The notes: generated from the sequence alone by a model not told the origin. A stretch of DNA of 64,000 nucleotides from Shewanella marina JCM 15074 (GCF_000614975.1 NZ_BALM01000003.1:62001-126000), one strand, 5' to 3'; shown: positions 51,237-61,062, counted from the stretch's first letter. Numbers and translations: made by a program.

Positions 51237-51446
51237 ATGTCTAAATCTACTGGTACTGTTAAGTGGTTCAACGAAGAGAAAGGTTTCGGTTTCATCACTC
51301 AAGACAATGGCGGCGCTGACGTATTCGTTCACTTCCGTGCAATCGTTTCTGACGGTTTCAAAACTCTTGCTGAAGGCCAGAAGGTTTCTTTCGAAACTGA
51401 ACAAGGTCAAAAAGGCCTACAAGCAGCTAACGTAACTGCTATCTAA
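51237..51446 (+). CDS. Cold-shock protein (CspA family)
   Basis: 69 residues forming one OB fold with RNP1 (KGFGFITQ) and RNP2 (VFVHFRAI), preceded by [11 protein letters not shown]. It is an RNA chaperone binding single-stranded nucleic acid. Codon use is strongly biased as in highly expressed genes. A terminator follows. Which Csp paralogue it is (cold-induced or constitutive) cannot be told from the sequence. Confidence 0.95.
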   Translation: MSKSTGTVKWFNEEKGFGFITQDNGGADVFVHFRAIVSDGFKTLAEGQKVSFETEQGQKGLQAANVTAI

Positions 51447-51471
51447 TTTTAAGGTTATCCTTAAAGTTAAT

Positions 51472-51498
51472 AAAAAGCTGGCTATGCCAGCTTTTTTT
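51472..51498. terminator. Bidirectional terminator after csp
   Basis: AAAAAGCTGGC-TAT-GCCAGCTTTTTTT. Confidence 0.92.
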
Positions 51499-51553
51499 AT
51501 GCCTGAAATTTGAAGTTAACACGCCACAACCTGATGTCGTGACGTGCTTTTTA

Positions 51554-52705
51554 CTAAAGTGCCTGCTTATAAATTATTTCAGAGCAAGCCAGATCAATAT
51601 CACCATGTTCACCTAAGTTGGTATGGTGTAGGCGTGACAACTCAGCTAATAGTGGCGCAATATCTTTTTCTGCTAATCCCACATCACTCAAACGCACTGG
51701 CATTTGCATCTCTTTAAAGAATGCTTCAGTTGCCGCAATCGTGGCATCAATACGCTGTTCATCTGTACCTTGTGTGATAGCAAATACTCGCTCGCCTAGC
51801 TGTAATATCTTTTGTGCTTTCTGCTCACGTTTAATTTTCATCACTGCAGGTAAGATGATTGATAAGCTTTTACCATGGTCAATGTGGTAGAAACCTGTTA
51901 GTTGATGACCTAATGCATGACTGGCCCAATCATGAGGCACGCCAACACCAATTAGGCCACTTAATGCCTGAGTTGCAGCCCACATAATATTACTGCGTAC
52001 CGCAAGGTTAGTTGGTTCGACTAAAGCTTTAGGACCTTCTTCGACAAGAGTCAGTAGCAAGCCTTCAGCAAAACGGTCTTGCACTTTTGCATCAACAGGA
52101 TAGGTTAAGTATTGCTCACAAATATGGACAAAGGCATCCACAACACCGTTAGAGATTTGAGTTTTTGATAAACTAAATCCTGTACTTGGATCAAGAATGG
52201 CAATTTGTGGACGCACATGGGCTGACATAAATGACAATTTGGTATGGCCGCGTGATATTACCGCACCCTCATTAGTTTCAGAACCTGTTGCTGGTAATGT
52301 TAATACACAGCCAATAGGGAGGGCTTGAGCGACTTCTGCTTGGTTAGCTAGAATATCCCATGGATCTTGTCCTTGATAACATGCTGCAGCCGCTATGAAT
52401 TTAGTGCCATCCACAACCGAACCACCGCCAACAGCTAATAAATAATCGATGTTATGTTGTTTAATTAATGCAACGGCTTGCATTAACGTATCGTATTGAG
52501 GGTTCGCCTGAATACCTGAAAATTCAATAACATGATGATCTTTTAAGGCATCAGTGACTTGCTGGTAGACGCCATTACTTTTGATTGAACCACCACCGTA
52601 AATAAATAAGATATTTGCTTGTTTATCTAGCTGTTGAGCTAATTGACTTATCTGACCCTCACCAAAAAATATTTTGGTGGTATTTTCATAGCTAAAATTG
52701 TTCAT
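51554..52705 (-). CDS. Iron-containing alcohol dehydrogenase (YqhD/BdhA type)
   Basis: 383 residues. The N-terminal NAD(P) domain has FIYGGGSIKSNGVYQQV and AVGGGSVVDGTKFIAAA; the metal-binding region is GVPHDWASHALGHQLTGFYHIDHGKSLSIILP with its His ligands. YqhD-like enzymes reduce aldehydes with NADPH. It converges with csp. The substrate in this organism is inferred only by family. Confidence 0.92.
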   Translation of the reverse strand: MNNFSYENTTKIFFGEGQISQLAQQLDKQANILFIYGGGSIKSNGVYQQVTDALKDHHVIEFSGIQANPQYDTLMQAVALIKQHNIDYLLAVGGGSVVDGTKFIAAAACYQGQDPWDILANQAEVAQALPIGCVLTLPATGSETNEGAVISRGHTKLSFMSAHVRPQIAILDPSTGFSLSKTQISNGVVDAFVHICEQYLTYPVDAKVQDRFAEGLLLTLVEEGPKALVEPTNLAVRSNIMWAATQALSGLIGVGVPHDWASHALGHQLTGFYHIDHGKSLSIILPAVMKIKREQKAQKILQLGERVFAITQGTDEQRIDATIAATEAFFKEMQMPVRLSDVGLAEKDIAPLLAELSRLHHTNLGEHGDIDLACSEIIYKQAL

Positions 52706-52759
52706 AGTACCTTTACAACCTTCAACAATACTTTGGTTAATAATAACGCTGAAGCGTGT

Positions 52760-53884
52760 TTAACCGATAGCGAAGAATTGTTTTATTTCATCAATTTGAC
52801 ACATAGCATCTTGGTAACCCAAATCAATCAATTGGCCAGTGTAATTTTTCTCAAATAATAGATAGGAGATGATACTGGAATCGGAGTTTTTATTAATACC
52901 AATGGTGCGTAGCAATAAACGTACTGCAGGTGGGATATCGCTAAAATAATGTTTTGCTATATCAGTCAAATCTTCACTTGGCTTGATTACGAGGGTTTCA
53001 ATTGGGCGTAAATGATGTGTTTGTTGTTGCTCTTTGGTCATGTATTTGAGGGTTTGATTAACACGAGTCAGTCGTTCTAAATCACTATTAAGCGTATCTG
53101 AGAATATGGTATCAAGCAGATGGCCGCCAATATCGGCAGATGACGGGTGCTGTGACATGGCTTTGCTCATTGACTTATGCGGGCTGTCTAAATTAAGCAC
53201 CATAATTTTATTGGCACCAAGATGAATCGGACTGCTTAATGGTGATAATTGATGGACTGAGCCATCGCCGTAGTAGCCCTGCTTTAATTTGATCGAGGGG
53301 AAAATTAATGGGATCGCAGATGAGGCCATGAGGTGCTCGGTAGTGATAAGCGCACGAGTTCCATCACGATTGGCACGTTGCCAATTGTTAATATGATTTT
53401 GTCCCTGAAAAAAACTGGTTGAACGGCCACTGTTATAGCTTGAGGTATCAATACTTAAAGCTGTTAAGACTTGATGATGAATATTGCGATCAATACGTTT
53501 AAAGTCGATTAACTGGTTTAATAGGTGCCGTAAAGGCTCGTTATTCATTAAGCTAGGTGCTTCACGGTAGATATGATTACCTTGAAGACCTGTCAGTAGT
53601 TTATTGAGCAGATGCTTGCCGATTTGAAAGTGGCTGCATTGATAAACTTGGGCAGCATGTATATGACGCCATACCCATTCGAGTTTACGCACCCCTAAAT
53701 GGAAACAAGAGGCGTGTGTCGCAATTGATGTGGCATTAATCGCGCCTGCAGAAGTACCTGCAACAATTCCAAAAGGAATAGCGTGGTTGCGAGGGTAGAA
53801 TTGTACAATGGCTTTTAAAATACCCACTTGATAAGCTGCGCGAGCACCACCACCGCCAAATACTAATGCTGTCTGTGTCGTCAA
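52760..53884 (-). CDS. Patatin-like phospholipase
   Basis: 374 residues. The oxyanion loop GGGGARAAYQVGIL is near the N-terminus, the nucleophile Ser is in GTSAGAINATSIA, and the catalytic Asp is in YYGDGSVHQLSPLS. The C-terminal third (about 240-374) includes LERLTRVNQTLKYMTKEQQQTHHL. It probably hydrolyses membrane phospholipids or other acyl esters. No signal peptide. It is 54 bases upstream of the alcohol dehydrogenase gene on the same strand. Confidence 0.88.
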   Translation of the reverse strand: MTTQTALVFGGGGARAAYQVGILKAIVQFYPRNHAIPFGIVAGTSAGAINATSIATHASCFHLGVRKLEWVWRHIHAAQVYQCSHFQIGKHLLNKLLTGLQGNHIYREAPSLMNNEPLRHLLNQLIDFKRIDRNIHHQVLTALSIDTSSYNSGRSTSFFQGQNHINNWQRANRDGTRALITTEHLMASSAIPLIFPSIKLKQGYYGDGSVHQLSPLSSPIHLGANKIMVLNLDSPHKSMSKAMSQHPSSADIGGHLLDTIFSDTLNSDLERLTRVNQTLKYMTKEQQQTHHLRPIETLVIKPSEDLTDIAKHYFSDIPPAVRLLLRTIGINKNSDSSIISYLLFEKNYTGQLIDLGYQDAMCQIDEIKQFFAIG

Positions 53885-53968
53885 TCTTCCATCCTTAAAG
53901 ATTTACAATACTGCTAAAATAGCATTTTAAATTAGTACAAGAAAAGCACTAATCGTATGGATATAAAA

Positions 53969-53990
53969 AACGCACCCTAAGGTGCGTTTG
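53969..53990 (-). terminator. Terminator after proS
   Basis: AAACGCACC-CTA-AGGTGCGTTT; A run on the left gives a T run for minus-strand transcripts. Confidence 0.85.
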
Positions 53991-54011
53991 TTGTTATTTT
54001 GGTTTTAGCGA

Positions 54012-55721
54012 TTAGCAAGCTGATTTGATGAAATCAACGATTTGATCAAATGGAATCTCTTGCTTTTCACCTGTGCGGCGGTTTTTGTATTCAAATACGC
54101 CAGCATCAATATTACGATCACCAATAACCACTGTATGTGGTAAACCAATTAGTTCCATATCGGCAAACATAACACCAGGACGCTCTTTACGGTCATCGAA
54201 TAATACTTCAATACCCGCAGCAGTTAAGTCTTGGTATAGCTTTTCTGCAATCTCTTTAACACGGTGAGATTTATGCATGTTCATTGGCAAAATACCCACT
54301 TGGAATGGGGCGATAGCCGCTGGCCAAATAATACCGCGGTCATCAAAGTTTTGCTCAACTGCAGCTGCAACGATACGGCTAACACCAATACCATAACAGC
54401 CCATCTCTAACACTTGTGCTTTACCATTTTCATCAAGCACAGTTGCGTTCATTGACTTAGAGTAGTTATTGCCAAGTTGGAAGATATGACCGACTTCAAT
54501 ACCACGAGTTAATGCGTAAACGCCATTACAGCCTGGTACTGCTTCGCCTTCAATGACGTTACGTAAATCAGCAGTTTGTGCTTCTGGTAAGTCGCGTACC
54601 CAGTTAACGCCGAATAAGTGCTTACCATCTTCATTAGCACCAGCAACAAAGTCGCTCATAACCGCAACGCTGTGGTCGATGATGATTGGCATATTTAGAC
54701 CAACAGGGCCAATAGAACCTGCAGTTGCGCCAACAGCATCTTCAATTTCAGCTTCAAAAGCGAACTCTAATGGTGCTGCAACTAACTCATGCTTGTCAGC
54801 TTTAATTTCGTTTAGTTCGTGATCGCCACGGACTAAAAGTGCCACTAGAGGATGCTCTTCAGTTGCACCTTTTACGATAAGAGTTTTAACAATCTTGCTT
54901 GCATCAAGATTGAATTGCTCAACTAGATCGGCAATGGTTTTAGCATTCGGCGTTTCAACAACACGCATCTCTTCGGTAGCATCTGCGCGAGTTGTTGTTG
55001 GCATTGGTGCAGGTGCTTTTTCGATGTTAGCCGCATAATCGCCTTCAGTTGAGTAGGCGATTAAGTCTTCACCACTTTGAGCTAATACGTGGAACTCGTG
55101 TGACATGCTGCCACCAATAGAACCGGTATCTGCTTCAACTGGACGGAATGCTAATCCCATACGACCAAGAATATTGCTATAAGCATTAAACATGGTTTGG
55201 TATGTTTCATCTAATGTCTCTTTATCTAAATGGAAAGAGTAAGCATCTTTCATTAAGAATTCACGAGAACGCATTACACCGAAACGTGGACGAACTTCAT
55301 CACGGAATTTAGTTTGAATTTGGTATAAATTAAGTGGCAACTGCTTATATGAGCTAACTTCTTTACGGATTAAGTCAGTAATCACTTCTTCGTGGGTTGG
55401 GCCTAGAACGAAGTCACGATTATGGCGATCTTGGAAACGAAGTAGTTCAGGGCCAAATTTTTCCCAACGACCAGTTTCTACCCATAGATCAGCAGGCTGA
55501 ACCATCGGCATAAGGATCTCAACCGCACCTGCTTTGTTCATTTCTTCACGAACAATGGCTTCTACTTTACGTAATACACGTAAACCAGACGGTAACCAGC
55601 TGTATAAACCAGAAGCGTTACGACGGATCATACCCGCACGTAGCATTAACTGATGACTGATGACTTCTGCGTTTGCAGGGGTCTCTTTAAGTGTTGATAG
55701 CAGGTATTTGCTAACTCGCAT
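54012..55721 (-). CDS. proS: Prolyl-tRNA synthetase
   Basis: 569 residues from ATG 55721 ([34 protein letters not shown]). Class II motifs include [15 protein letters not shown] and [24 protein letters not shown]; the insertion (YbaK-like editing) domain is at about 230-390; the anticodon-binding domain is at the end ([36 protein letters not shown]). An in-frame TTG lies two codons upstream. It is last in a minus-strand group with trmO and rcsF, as in E. coli. Confidence 0.97.
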   Translation of the reverse strand: MRVSKYLLSTLKETPANAEVISHQLMLRAGMIRRNASGLYSWLPSGLRVLRKVEAIVREEMNKAGAVEILMPMVQPADLWVETGRWEKFGPELLRFQDRHNRDFVLGPTHEEVITDLIRKEVSSYKQLPLNLYQIQTKFRDEVRPRFGVMRSREFLMKDAYSFHLDKETLDETYQTMFNAYSNILGRMGLAFRPVEADTGSIGGSMSHEFHVLAQSGEDLIAYSTEGDYAANIEKAPAPMPTTTRADATEEMRVVETPNAKTIADLVEQFNLDASKIVKTLIVKGATEEHPLVALLVRGDHELNEIKADKHELVAAPLEFAFEAEIEDAVGATAGSIGPVGLNMPIIIDHSVAVMSDFVAGANEDGKHLFGVNWVRDLPEAQTADLRNVIEGEAVPGCNGVYALTRGIEVGHIFQLGNNYSKSMNATVLDENGKAQVLEMGCYGIGVSRIVAAAVEQNFDDRGIIWPAAIAPFQVGILPMNMHKSHRVKEIAEKLYQDLTAAGIEVLFDDRKERPGVMFADMELIGLPHTVVIGDRNIDAGVFEYKNRRTGEKQEIPFDQIVDFIKSAC

Positions 55722-55839
55722 TACCAATAGTCCAAATTTAGAGTTGAATGTAATCTATTTTATCATTTGAGAGCCTGTTTGCTCTAGTGCTTTTAGTTAA
55801 AAAGCACAGACAAAGAGATTGTAATTTAATTGAGCTGGA

Positions 55840-56484
55840 TTATGGTTGGATTTTATTCGGGTCAAAATGCGCAGGTTTATCACGTCTATCACCAATAATC
55901 GTCGCTGGATTACCAGCTACAATGGCATAGTCCGGCACATCTTTAGTGACAATGGCTCCCATGCCTATCACTGCATAATTACCAATAGTTATGCCATCAA
56001 CAATACCTGCTTGAGCACCAATCCAGACGTCACAACCAATCACGACACCTTTTGACTGTGATTTTTGTTGGTAGATAGGAGCATTAGCGGCCATGCCATG
56101 ATTAAACGCATAAATGGTGACGTTATTGGCAATGCGAGTTTGATGACCAATCGTGATACCATTTTTACCACCATCCAGTGAACAGCTGTGGTTAATTGCT
56201 ACTTCATCACCCATAGTGATGGGCCCATGCAAAAAGCTATCAGCAGCAATCATGCATTGTTTACCCATGATGATTGGACGGTTTGGCTCTGCAAATAGTT
56301 GTGCTTCAGGCGCAATAAAGCAGTTTTCGGCAATCGTCACGGTTTCTACAGCACTAAGGTGTTGCTGTACTTGTTGCTGCCAAGGTTGAGCCCATAACAA
56401 GTGCTTAGGCTTCAAACTAAAATAAAGCCATGGCATCCAAGACAAGCGTTTTTTATGTTGGCTTTGATAATCAGGTGTTTGCAT
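55840..56484 (-). CDS. Hexapeptide-repeat acyltransferase (LbH superfamily)
   Basis: About 214 residues from ATG 56484, overlapping the trmO end by 14 bases; a longer frame to 56541 would overlap it by 71. The C-terminal two-thirds are hexapeptide repeats ending with the xenobiotic/maltose acetyltransferase-type motif VVIGCDVWIGAQAGIVDGITIGNYAVIGMGAIVTKDVPDYAIVAGNPA. The His in IYAFNHGM is in the catalytic position. The acceptor is unknown. It sits between trmO and proS. Confidence 0.82.
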   Translation of the reverse strand: MQTPDYQSQHKKRLSWMPWLYFSLKPKHLLWAQPWQQQVQQHLSAVETVTIAENCFIAPEAQLFAEPNRPIIMGKQCMIAADSFLHGPITMGDEVAINHSCSLDGGKNGITIGHQTRIANNVTIYAFNHGMAANAPIYQQKSQSKGVVIGCDVWIGAQAGIVDGITIGNYAVIGMGAIVTKDVPDYAIVAGNPATIIGDRRDKPAHFDPNKIQP

Positions 56485-57235
56485 TGAGCTTGGCCAATAA
56501 ATTTGCTTTAACTTGGGGTTGGTCAAACAGGCTAATTTCATGAATGAATATTTGCTGTTCTATTACCTGCCAGAAAATATCAAGATCATATAAAGCCACT
56601 TGGTAAAGTTTAGGATCATCTTGATGCTTTTTATAAGCCGGACGTGGGTCTTGGCCTAATACACCGCGAATAAGTGCTTCTAATCGAGGATATTGTGGCA
56701 ATTGGCTTAATTGAGCTAACTGCTGGCTGGCTTTATCACTAAAGTTTACTTGGATTATCGCTGGTGCTTCTTGGGCTATCCCACCAATGGCATCGGTATG
56801 TGCATCAGAAAAGGGGATATAAGGCTTGATATCGATGATAGGGGTACCATCTAGTAAGTCCATGCCTGATATTTCGAGTCTGACTTTGCCATGGCTGTGA
56901 TCAATACCTAGCAGCTTAACTACTGATTGACCAATACCATTGGGCCTAAAGGTTGAGCGAGTCGCAAAGACGCCAAGTTTATCATTACCACCAAGGCGAG
57001 GGGGCCTTACCGTTGGCTTCCAGCCTTGTGATAGGTTTTCATGAAAACAGAAAAGTAACCATAGATGTGAATATTGCTCTAGTCCTCTGACACAATCTAA
57101 ATGATTAAATGGCGGAACCAATTCAATGAATCCATGTGCGGCATCAACGAGCCCTGGTTGTCGTGGAATGCCGAATTTTTGTTTATAGGGCGTATGGCAG
57201 GTTGCGACTGCTTGAATTTGATTAGTGAATGTCAT
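56471..57235 (-). CDS. trmO: tRNA (t6A37) N6-methyltransferase TrmO
   Basis: 254 residues. The TsaA/TrmO beta-barrel signature is visible: KFGIPRQPGLVDAAHGFIEL, YSHLWLLFCFHEN, and FATRSTFRPNGIGQSVVKLLGI. It methylates t6A37 in tRNA-Thr. It is 8 bases downstream of rcsF, the order also found in E. coli. Confidence 0.94.
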   Translation of the reverse strand: MTFTNQIQAVATCHTPYKQKFGIPRQPGLVDAAHGFIELVPPFNHLDCVRGLEQYSHLWLLFCFHENLSQGWKPTVRPPRLGGNDKLGVFATRSTFRPNGIGQSVVKLLGIDHSHGKVRLEISGMDLLDGTPIIDIKPYIPFSDAHTDAIGGIAQEAPAIIQVNFSDKASQQLAQLSQLPQYPRLEALIRGVLGQDPRPAYKKHQDDPKLYQVALYDLDIFWQVIEQQIFIHEISLFDQPQVKANLLAKLNANT

Positions 57236-57243
57236 AAGTATTA

Positions 57244-57621
57244 TTACTGCTTAATTTCTTTGATTGCTTGGCCCATGCAAATAACTTGGCTTATACAGCC
57301 AGAGCTAGGGTCATTAATTTCCATACAACGCTTCACAATAATGGCATTAGCGCCTTTATTTGCTGCTTGCTCTCTTAACTTTGTTCTAGCTGCAATATCT
57401 GAAGCTGCTGGATCATTATGGTTAATTTGGCATGATTGAGCTTCCAATATAGCAATATTAGAAAACGGTGCAGATGGTGTTTGGTCGTGTTGATAAAGGG
57501 TAACGTTAGCCGCTTTATAGTAATCAGTTATTGCATCACGATTGATATTACTATTAAAACTATACTGGCTAGAGCAAGCTGATAATAGGAGTAAACTTAT
57601 GCTTAATAGAATAACTTTCAT
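57244..57621 (-). CDS. rcsF: RcsF-like outer membrane lipoprotein
   Basis: 125 residues. The lipoprotein signal ends in LLSAC. The C-terminal domain (ARTKLREQAANKGANAIIVKRC) plus four Cys (SCQIN, RCMEI, GCISQ, ICMGQ) matches RcsF, whose Cys form two disulfides. In enterobacteria it senses envelope stress through the Rcs phosphorelay; whether that relay exists here cannot be seen. It is first of the rcsF-trmO-acyltransferase-proS group. Confidence 0.85.
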   Translation of the reverse strand: MKVILLSISLLLLSACSSQYSFNSNINRDAITDYYKAANVTLYQHDQTPSAPFSNIAILEAQSCQINHNDPAASDIAARTKLREQAANKGANAIIVKRCMEINDPSSGCISQVICMGQAIKEIKQ

Positions 57622-57964
57622 GGCAGGATTCTTTATCTGTTTAGTTAGTTTTTAATTTTACCTGTTAATCCTTGAATGATAAAGCTGAGCTTCAATTAAC
57701 AAACTTGGATATAGGATCAAGGTTTAACTGGATGGGATGTAATTGTAACAGTATGTAAATTTAATATTCATAATATGAGAAACTTAAATAAAACTTAAGC
57801 ATTTCCTTTTTTTTGCTATTTTTATATAAAATCACGTCCTAACATCGGCTCAGATGATATAAAAGCCTTCTGATAAGAGAAACTTGTCCAGTTTTATAAT
57901 TATAAATATTAATAAAATTTCACAACTTGTGTAAATAAATAGACATTAGCAGAATTTAGATAAA
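57622..57964. other. AT-rich intergenic region, rcsF promoter side
   Basis: 340 bases without a credible ORF. It holds the rcsF upstream region and very AT-rich sequence, including a T8 run and TATATAAAATC near 57822-57833 that could be a + strand -10. I see no convincing RNA structure or further gene. Confidence 0.5.
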
Positions 57965-57993
57965 AAAATACCCACCAAGAAGGTAGGTATTAT
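57965..57993 (-). terminator. Intrinsic terminator after hns
   Basis: On the minus strand, AATACCTACC-TTCTT-GGTGGGTATT followed by a T run (one G-U pair), 18 bases past the hns stop. Confidence 0.82.
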
Positions 57994-58010
57994 GTAAGCA
58001 ATCTTGTGGG

Positions 58011-58409
58011 TTAGATTAAAAAATCATCCATAGATTTGCCTTTGTTTTCAACTTCATTTTTGAATACTGTTGGCATACGGCCTTGACCAGTCCATGTTAC
58101 TTCTTCGCCGTCTACCATGATTTTATATTTAGCTGGACGTGGAGCACGTTTCTTTGGTGCAGCTTTAACAGCAGCAGAACCACCTAAATCATCTAAAGAT
58201 AAACCAACAGCTTCCATTTGCTTACGGATCTCTTCGATTTTTGCGTTACGCTCAGCTACAGCAGCTTGCTCTTCTTCAGCATTTGCTTCGCGCTCTTCAA
58301 TAATCTTATTTAATTTACCAGCAAGCTCATTTAAATCTTCAAGTGATAATTCTTTAACAGCTGCTTTAAAACGGCGACCGTGCATTAATATTTCAAGAAA
58401 CTCGTTCAT
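58011..58409 (-). CDS. hns: H-NS family nucleoid protein
   Basis: 132 residues from ATG 58409 (TGGGAAAA upstream; the longer frame lacks a ribosome site). The N-terminal helices (1-60; MNEFLEILMHGRRFKAAVKELSLEDL) form the oligomerisation coiled coil. A basic linker PKKRAPRPAKYK precedes the C-terminal DNA-binding domain with the AT-hook-like core TWTGQGRMPTVFKNEVENKGKSMDDF (Q-G-R). It silences AT-rich DNA. It is followed by its own terminator. Confidence 0.94.
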   Translation of the reverse strand: MNEFLEILMHGRRFKAAVKELSLEDLNELAGKLNKIIEEREANAEEEQAAVAERNAKIEEIRKQMEAVGLSLDDLGGSAAVKAAPKKRAPRPAKYKIMVDGEEVTWTGQGRMPTVFKNEVENKGKSMDDFLI

Positions 58410-58908
58410 AATTTTTCCCAGATAGTTAAAATAGGATATATGCCTAATAAGCAAATAATAGAAATTTATATGCAATTTATCAAATGATTTTTATTAAAAT
58501 GTGCAAAAAAAATATAAATTAATTTTATATTCATGGTTTTTTATAAATAAATGAACCTTAATAAACTTAAATGGTCAGTTTAAAGTCCGCCAATTGTTAA
58601 AATATTGACCGAGTATCTTGAGTGCTTGTTTCAGGATACGTTAAATAAGTGTACGAAAACTTGCCTTCGATTTCATATAAATTGCTTAAAATGAAATTTA
58701 TAACAAATAAATTTAGCTATTATTGTTGTATTAATACTAATCAATTAATCTTTATGTGTATTTGATTGGCATCAGCCTGATGCTTTCTGAGTTGATATTC
58801 CTCTAGATGTACTTTTCTGAAGAATGGCTATTTTCTTCACCGCTTATAGTGTCCACTAATGTTTCCTGTTAGATGTTGATCAAATGTTATTTTAGCGCTT
58901 GAGTCTAG

Positions 58909-58924
58909 TTGACGTTAACGTTAA
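58909..58924. promoter_or_regulatory. LiuR-like operator upstream of etfBA
   Basis: TT-N-ACGTTAACGT-N-AA, a 16-base palindrome with only two asymmetric positions. It resembles the site described for the MerR-type regulator LiuR, which controls branched-chain amino acid and fatty acid degradation genes, often including etf, in gammaproteobacteria. It is 195 bases before etfB. Confidence 0.5.
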
Positions 58925-58936
58925 CACGGCTTAAAG

Positions 58937-58968
58937 TGCCTAAAACACTATTAACAGTATATTAGGCA
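58937..58968. repeat. Inverted repeat TGCCTAA-N18-TTAGGCA
   Basis: A perfect 7-bp inverted repeat, 13 bases beyond the LiuR-like site and 150 bases before etfB. It could be an operator or a leader hairpin. Confidence 0.4.
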
Positions 58969-59118
58969 TGGCACCACACCGCACTTTTGTAACAAGAAGA
59001 TGAACGGCATGGTTTATATGGTTTAGCTATTCGATGCAGTCGTTATGCTTATGTATAAGTGCTTAATAGACAGAGTAATATTAGCGCAGCTTGATTCAAC
59101 ATAGATTAAGGAAACACT

Positions 59119-59868
59119 ATGAAAGTATTAGTGCCGGTAAAACGAGTGGTTGATTCTAACGTGAAGGTCAGAGTGAAGTCTGATAACAGCGCAGTTGAAA
59201 CAGCCAATATAAAAATGGCATTAAATCCATTTTGTGAAATCGCAGTCGAAGAAGCCGTCCGCTTAAAAGAGGCTGGTACGGTTGATGAAATAGTTGTTGT
59301 GAGTATTGGTGCTAAACAAGCTCAAGAACAAATCCGCACCGCTATGGCATTAGGAGCTGACCGAGGTATTTTGATTGAGACTGATGCCGAGTTAGTACCT
59401 TTATCTATTGCTAAAATTTTACAAAAAATTCAACAAACTGAACAAGCCGATCTCATTATTCTCGGTAAACAATCTATCGATGGTGACAATAATCAAACAG
59501 GTCAAATGTTGGCCGCATTGTTGGATGTCGCACAAGCAACATTCGCTTCTGAAGTTAAAGTTGAAGCAAATAAAGTCATTGTTTGTCGTGAAATTGATGG
59601 TGGCCTACAAACAGTATCGTTAAACCTTCCTGCTGTGATTACTGCTGATCTTCGTTTAAACGAGCCGCGTTATGCATCATTACCTAATATTATGAAAGCT
59701 AAACGTAAGCCTCTAGATATTAAATCTATAGATGAGCTTGGCATTGAATTAAAACAGCATCAGCAAATTATTAGTGTTAATGCGCCAAAAGTTCGCGAAG
59801 CTGGTGAAATGGTTGCAGACGTAACGACATTAGTTGATAAATTAAAAAATGAAGCGAAGGTGATCTAA
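59119..59868 (+). CDS. etfB: Electron transfer flavoprotein beta subunit
   Basis: 249 residues, starting [19 protein letters not shown]. Family segments are [40 protein letters not shown] and the C-terminal [17 protein letters not shown] (recognition loop region). With EtfA it carries electrons from acyl-CoA dehydrogenases to ETF-ubiquinone oxidoreductase. AAGGAA precedes ATG. etfA starts directly after the stop. Confidence 0.96.
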   Translation: MKVLVPVKRVVDSNVKVRVKSDNSAVETANIKMALNPFCEIAVEEAVRLKEAGTVDEIVVVSIGAKQAQEQIRTAMALGADRGILIETDAELVPLSIAKILQKIQQTEQADLIILGKQSIDGDNNQTGQMLAALLDVAQATFASEVKVEANKVIVCREIDGGLQTVSLNLPAVITADLRLNEPRYASLPNIMKAKRKPLDIKSIDELGIELKQHQQIISVNAPKVREAGEMVADVTTLVDKLKNEAKVI

Positions 59869-60792
59869 ATGAGTATTTTAATTTTAGCTGAACACGATAA
59901 CCAACAGTTAAGTGCTGAGACTGCTAAAGTTGTCTTTGCCGCGCAGCAGCTTGGTGGTGAAATTGAAGTGCTTGTTGTTGGTCATCAATGCCAAAGTGTT
60001 GCTGATGACGCTGCAAAATTGTCTTCTGTTGCCAAAGTACTGCTGGTGGATGATGCTGCATTTGAGCATCAACAAGCTGATAATGTGAGTAAGTTAGTCA
60101 ATACCTTAGCGGCGAAGTATGATTATATTTTGGCGGCTGCAACCAGTACAGGTAAAGATACTTTACCTCGTGTAGCGGCATTGTTAGATGTTAACCAAAT
60201 TTCGGATATCACTGCGGTCGTCAGTGAAGATACTTTTGTGCGGCCTATCTATGCAGGTAACGCGTTAGCAACGGTAAAAAGTCTTGATGCTAAGAAAGTG
60301 ATTACCGTACGTTCAAGTGCTTTTGATGCGGTTGCACAAGATGGTGCCGCTCAGGTTGAGAAATTAGATCAGAATCTAGTTTCATTAGTTGAGTTTATTT
60401 CGCAAACCTTAACTGAGTCAGTACGTCCTGAATTGACGACGGCCCGTATTGTGGTCTCTGGTGGCCGTGGCGTAGGTAGTGCTGAGAATTTTGCAATTTT
60501 AGAACAACTTGCTGACAAATTAGGTGCTGCATTAGGTGCTTCACGTGCAGCGGTTGACGCCGGTTTTGTGCCTAATGATTTTCAGGTCGGTCAGACAGGT
60601 AAGATTGTTGCTCCTGATTTGTATATCGCAGTGGGGATTTCTGGTGCAATTCAACATCTTGCGGGGATGAAAGATGCAAAAGTAATCGTTGCGATTAATA
60701 AAGATCCAGAAGCGCCAATTTTCCAAATTGCCGATTATGGATTAGAAGCTGACCTATTTGATGTTATCCCTAAGTTACTTAAGTTGATTTAA
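59869..60792 (+). CDS. etfA: Electron transfer flavoprotein alpha subunit
   Basis: 307 residues. The FAD-binding C-terminal domain is clear: VVSGGRGVGSAENFAILEQLADKLGAALGASRAAVDAGF, QVGQTGKIVAPDLYIAVGISGAIQHLAGM and INKDPEAPIFQIADYGLEADLF. It forms the heterodimer with EtfB. Zero spacing to etfB indicates coupled translation. Confidence 0.97.
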   Translation: MSILILAEHDNQQLSAETAKVVFAAQQLGGEIEVLVVGHQCQSVADDAAKLSSVAKVLLVDDAAFEHQQADNVSKLVNTLAAKYDYILAAATSTGKDTLPRVAALLDVNQISDITAVVSEDTFVRPIYAGNALATVKSLDAKKVITVRSSAFDAVAQDGAAQVEKLDQNLVSLVEFISQTLTESVRPELTTARIVVSGGRGVGSAENFAILEQLADKLGAALGASRAAVDAGFVPNDFQVGQTGKIVAPDLYIAVGISGAIQHLAGMKDAKVIVAINKDPEAPIFQIADYGLEADLFDVIPKLLKLI

Positions 60793-60795
60793 TCT

Positions 60796-60809
60796 GTGAA
60801 CTAGTTCAC
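60796..60809. repeat. Perfect 14-base palindrome after etfA
   Basis: GTGAACTAGTTCAC, three bases past the etfA stop. No T run follows, so it is not a standard terminator; it could be an operator for the downstream unit. Confidence 0.4.
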
Positions 60810-60880
60810 GATAATCAGGCGTTGGGGTAGAATCTAGTAAGCGGCTTATGTTCTTATGTCCTTCACGCCTGATTACAGGC

Positions 60881-61062
60881 GTCCTTTAAGTAGAGGCGCA
60901 CCAAATATTAGTCACGATAAGTAGGGTGATACCGTTGATATATCGTAAAAGGATTTGGTGCCGAAGTGGTCATACTTATCAAAGTTGATTGCTGGGGTTG
61001 TATTCAATAGATACAACACTGCCATAGTATAAATTAATACTATGGAGCGCTACATATAGGAC
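60881..61062 (+). promoter_or_regulatory. Lysine riboswitch
   Basis: The leader contains the L-box core in order: GTAGAGGCGC (60890s), GTGCCGAAG (60959-60967), TTGCTGGGGTT, and the P5 hairpin CATAGTAT/ATACTATG followed by GAGCGCTAC. P1 is closed by GTCCTTTAAGTAG pairing with CTACATATAGGAC. It lies 88 bases before an NhaC-family gene, the known context of lysine riboswitches controlling lysW in gammaproteobacteria. No strong T-run terminator is visible after it, so the expression platform may be translational. Confidence 0.88.

Larger units (their letters stand above)
58410..59118. other. Long intergenic region between hns and etfB
   Basis: About 700 bases without a gene. The left part is extremely AT-rich, consistent with an autoregulated hns promoter. 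The right part carries the LiuR-like palindrome and an inverted repeat annotated separately. No RNA gene is recognised. Confidence 0.6.
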
